DNA from: Aeromonas caviae
Lineage (GTDB): Bacteria > Pseudomonadota > Gammaproteobacteria > Enterobacterales > Aeromonadaceae
Reading direction: 5' to 3'
DNA length: 51,863 bases
Assembly (NCBI RefSeq): GCF_000819785.1
Contig: NZ_CDBK01000110.1
Coordinates: forward strand, 49,801-101,663
Shown: positions 49,912 to 51,863 of the stretch, one piece after another
How positions within the stretch are numbered: the first letter of the stretch is position 1
Layout of the letters: every line of letters starts with the position of its first letter
Translations under genes and position numbers: made by a program
The notes under the pieces: model-generated
Seen by the model: only the letters and a program-made list of their open reading frames with translations
Database searches by the model: none
Told to the model about the DNA's origin: nothing

Positions 49912-51863
49912 CTGCACGCCCCACTTCCCTTGTCCCTGCTCAGCCTGCTGCTCTGGCTCGCCCTGTCAGCCCTGCCGCTGCGGGTGCAGGCCGCCCCGAC
50001 TCCCTCTTCGCCAGCGCCGGCCCGGCAGCAACCCGCACCATCCCAGGCCGCGCCGGTGCAGGCCTTGGCCGAACCGATACGCATCGGCGTGCTGGCAACC
50101 CGTGGCCCGGCCCTGGCCAGAGCCCAGTGGCAACCGCTATTGCGCTGGCTGGCACAGCGCGTGCCCGACCATCGCTTCGTGCTGCATCCGCTGGGGCTCG
50201 ATGAACTGGCCGAGGCCGTCGCCCGCGAGCACCTCGATTTCGTCATCACCAACCCGGGCCAGTCGGTGAGTCTGGCGCGCCAGTATCCGCTGGCCTGGCT
50301 CGCCACCCTCAAGAGTCCGGCCGGGGGGGACAACCTCGCCATCGGCGCCGCCCTGGTGGTGCCTGCCCAGACCCCCTACCGACACTGGCGTGACCTCAAG
50401 GGGCAAGCGGTCGCTGCCGTCTCGGAGAACGCCTTCGGCGGCTACCTCGCCTATCGTTTCGAGGCGGGCGAACAGGGAGTTCGGCTGGAGCACTTCTTCT
50501 CCACCGTGCAGTTCACCGGCTTTCCGCTGGACCGGCTCATCGAGCGGCTGGCGGCAGGGGAGGTGGCCGCCGCCATCGTGCCGGTGTGTCAGCTGGAGCG
50601 CATGGAGCGGGAGGGCAAGGTCGCGGAGGGGGCATTTCGGGTGCTGGACGATCAGGCGCCGGCCGACTTTGGTTGCCAGAGCTCGACCCGGCTCTACCCC
50701 AACTGGTCCTTCGCCAAGACAGAGCGGGCCTCCCCCGCGCTGGCGCTGGCGGTGACCCGCGCGCTGTACGATCTGCCCGCTGATAGCGAGGCGGCCATCG
50801 CCGCCGATTCGGCGGGCTGGACCGTGCCCACCAGCGAGCTCGCCATCGACCGTCTGCTCAAGGCGCTGGATCGTCACCCGCTGCAGGGCCCCTGGTGGCA
50901 ATCGGCCTGGCACTGGCTGCGCCAGCATCAACAGTGGGGCTGGGGTGCCCTGGTGCTGGTACTGCTGCTGGGGGGCCACCACCTGCTGCTGCAATACCTG
51001 TTCAACCGCAGCCAGCGCCGGCTGCTCAAAGCCCGCCACCAGCTCGAGCAGAAGGGACGCCAGCTGGCACAGGCCAGACGGCTCGCCGAACTGGGCGAGC
51101 TGGGCGCCAACGTGGCCCACGAGGTCAATCAGCCCCTGAGCGCCATCGCCAACTACAGCCAGGGAGCCTTGTTGCGACTGGACAAATTGGCACAGGATCC
51201 GGCCCAGGCTGCCGCCCAGGCCTCCCTGCGTCAGGCCCTGGAGCAGATAGGGCGCCAGGTCCAGCGCATCACCCAGACCGTCAACCGGCTCAGAGCCAGG
51301 CTGCAGAAGCGCCCTCCCCGCTTCGCGCCTTGCGACCTGCCCAGCCTGGTGGCGGAGTTGCGCCCCCTGTTGGAGCAGATGCTGGCGCCGCTCGACGTCG
51401 CCTTCACCCTGCACTGGCGGGGCCAGCCGCGCCGACTCCCTCTGGATGGCACCGGGATGGAGCAGTTGCTGGTCAACCTCATCAAGAATGGCGCCGAGAG
51501 TGCAGCGCAGAGAGCGGCGCAGAGGGCAGCTAAGAGTGCGCGCGCCACTGTTCACTCCCCTGCTCCCCCCCCTGCGCAAGCACCGGCGCAGGCGCCTGCC
51601 CGGGTCGAGCTGCTGATCGCCTTCGAGGCACAGAGCCTGCTGCTGGAGATCCGCGACAACGGCGCCGGCCTGAGCGTCCCCGCCACCGAACTGCAGCAGG
51701 CGTTTTACAGCGACAAGCCGGACGGCATGGGGCTGGGGCTGGCCATCTGCCGGGAGGTGGTCGAGAGCCATCGCGGCCAGTTCAGCCTGGAGAACCTGAG
51801 CCCCCACGGTTGTCTGGCCCGGGTCACCCTGCCCGTGCCGCCCCCCGAAACCCTCCCTTCATC
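49912..51863 (+). CDS. ttrS: Tetrathionate sensor histidine kinase TtrS, 3' end cut by window
   Basis: At least 650 codons, open to the right edge. The apparent start is CTG, six bases after AGGAG; no ATG or GTG precedes the signal peptide (LSLLSLLLWLALSALPLRVQA). Residues 45-320 form a PhnD-like periplasmic binding domain (IRIGVLATRGPAL, DFVITNPGQSV, LEHFFSTVQFTG). One membrane segment lies near 344-360, then the histidine box LGANVAHEVNQPLSAIANYS (His403), N box LLVNLIKNGAESA, and DNGAGLS and GMGLGLAICREV. An Ala/Pro-rich insert follows the N box. It should sense tetrathionate and activate TtrR. Confidence 0.9.
   Translation, partial: MHAPLPLSLLSLLLWLALSALPLRVQAAPTPSSPAPARQQPAPSQAAPVQALAEPIRIGVLATRGPALARAQWQPLLRWLAQRVPDHRFVLHPLGLDELAEAVAREHLDFVITNPGQSVSLARQYPLAWLATLKSPAGGDNLAIGAALVVPAQTPYRHWRDLKGQAVAAVSENAFGGYLAYRFEAGEQGVRLEHFFSTVQFTGFPLDRLIERLAAGEVAAAIVPVCQLERMEREGKVAEGAFRVLDDQAPADFGCQSSTRLYPNWSFAKTERASPALALAVTRALYDLPADSEAAIAADSAGWTVPTSELAIDRLLKALDRHPLQGPWWQSAWHWLRQHQQWGWGALVLVLLLGGHHLLLQYLFNRSQRRLLKARHQLEQKGRQLAQARRLAELGELGANVAHEVNQPLSAIANYSQGALLRLDKLAQDPAQAAAQASLRQALEQIGRQVQRITQTVNRLRARLQKRPPRFAPCDLPSLVAELRPLLEQMLAPLDVAFTLHWRGQPRRLPLDGTGMEQLLVNLIKNGAESAAQRAAQRAAKSARATVHSPAPPPAQAPAQAPARVELLIAFEAQSLLLEIRDNGAGLSVPATELQQAFYSDKPDGMGLGLAICREVVESHRGQFSLENLSPHGCLARVTLPVPPPETLPS

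Noticed and set aside
50137..51807. A 556-residue minus-strand frame opposite ttrS
   Set aside because: The plus strand encodes a complete sensor-kinase order of domains; the minus frame has none.

Overview
The window reads as ordinary chromosome from a GC-rich gammaproteobacterium, most likely Aeromonas. This is an inference from gene content and order: polar-flagellar flgOP/flgT pair, ttrBCA/ttrS, a ybgA-merR-phr operon, a YgbI-M type acid-sugar locus and an OprD-type chitoporin. No phage, insertion sequence, integron or CRISPR array was seen. Both ends cut genes: an FAD amine oxidoreductase at the left and ttrS at the right.

Layout. 1-5.1 kb (minus): a tightly overlapping operon of a DUF523/DUF1722 protein, a MerR regulator, photolyase, a SnoaL-like protein, an SDR and an FAD oxidoreductase. 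Repeated TGTATA/TATACA half-sites lie upstream, as expected for a light-responsive MerR (LitR/CarH/PplR) regulon. 5.2-8.2 kb (minus): a small outer-membrane barrel, a DUF3157 protein, a LarE-like protein with a broken PP-loop and a HAD phosphatase. 8.4-9.8 kb: pheA with a phenylalanine-rich leader peptide and attenuator. 10.1-10.3 kb: four diverged ~44-bp repeats. 10.4-12.9 kb: flgOP and flgT, divergent, with sigma-28-like and sigma-54-like promoters. 13-15.5 kb: tRNA-Arg(CCT), PPK2, a PQQ-type sugar dehydrogenase and an entericidin-like lipoprotein.

15.6-22.7 kb: a DeoR regulator facing a six-gene operon (ltnD, otnK, otnC, otnI, denD, gntP-type permease) predicted to take up L-threonate and D-erythronate and convert them to dihydroxyacetone phosphate. 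22.8-27.7 kb: a DMT exporter, a chemoreceptor, a structured intergenic region and chitoporin. 27.8-32.6 kb: an SDR, small conserved proteins, TraB/GumN, DUF3149, SmrA and an M32 carboxypeptidase. 32.6-34.9 kb: palindromic repeats, then an Ada/AraC/AlkA fusion coupled to ogt for alkylation repair. 34.9-41.4 kb: a methyltransferase, DUF1272, a cupin, RlhA, a LysE exporter, and a LysR regulator divergent from a FabH homologue. 41.6-42.0 kb: three identical tRNA-Tyr genes. 42.1-44.6 kb: an unknown small protein, an EAL phosphodiesterase and an endonuclease/exonuclease/phosphatase. 44.7-51.9 kb: tetrathionate reductase ttrBCA divergent from the ttrS sensor kinase.

The least conventional items are the LarE paralogue with a degraded active site, the MerR regulator that seems to lack the cobalamin ligand motif beside LitR-type operators, the apparent CTG start and Ala/Pro insertion in ttrS, a ribosome-binding site held in a hairpin ahead of a DUF3149 gene, a remnant second ybgA tail, and the structured region before chiP. 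All calls come from reading the sequence; no search or folding program was run.
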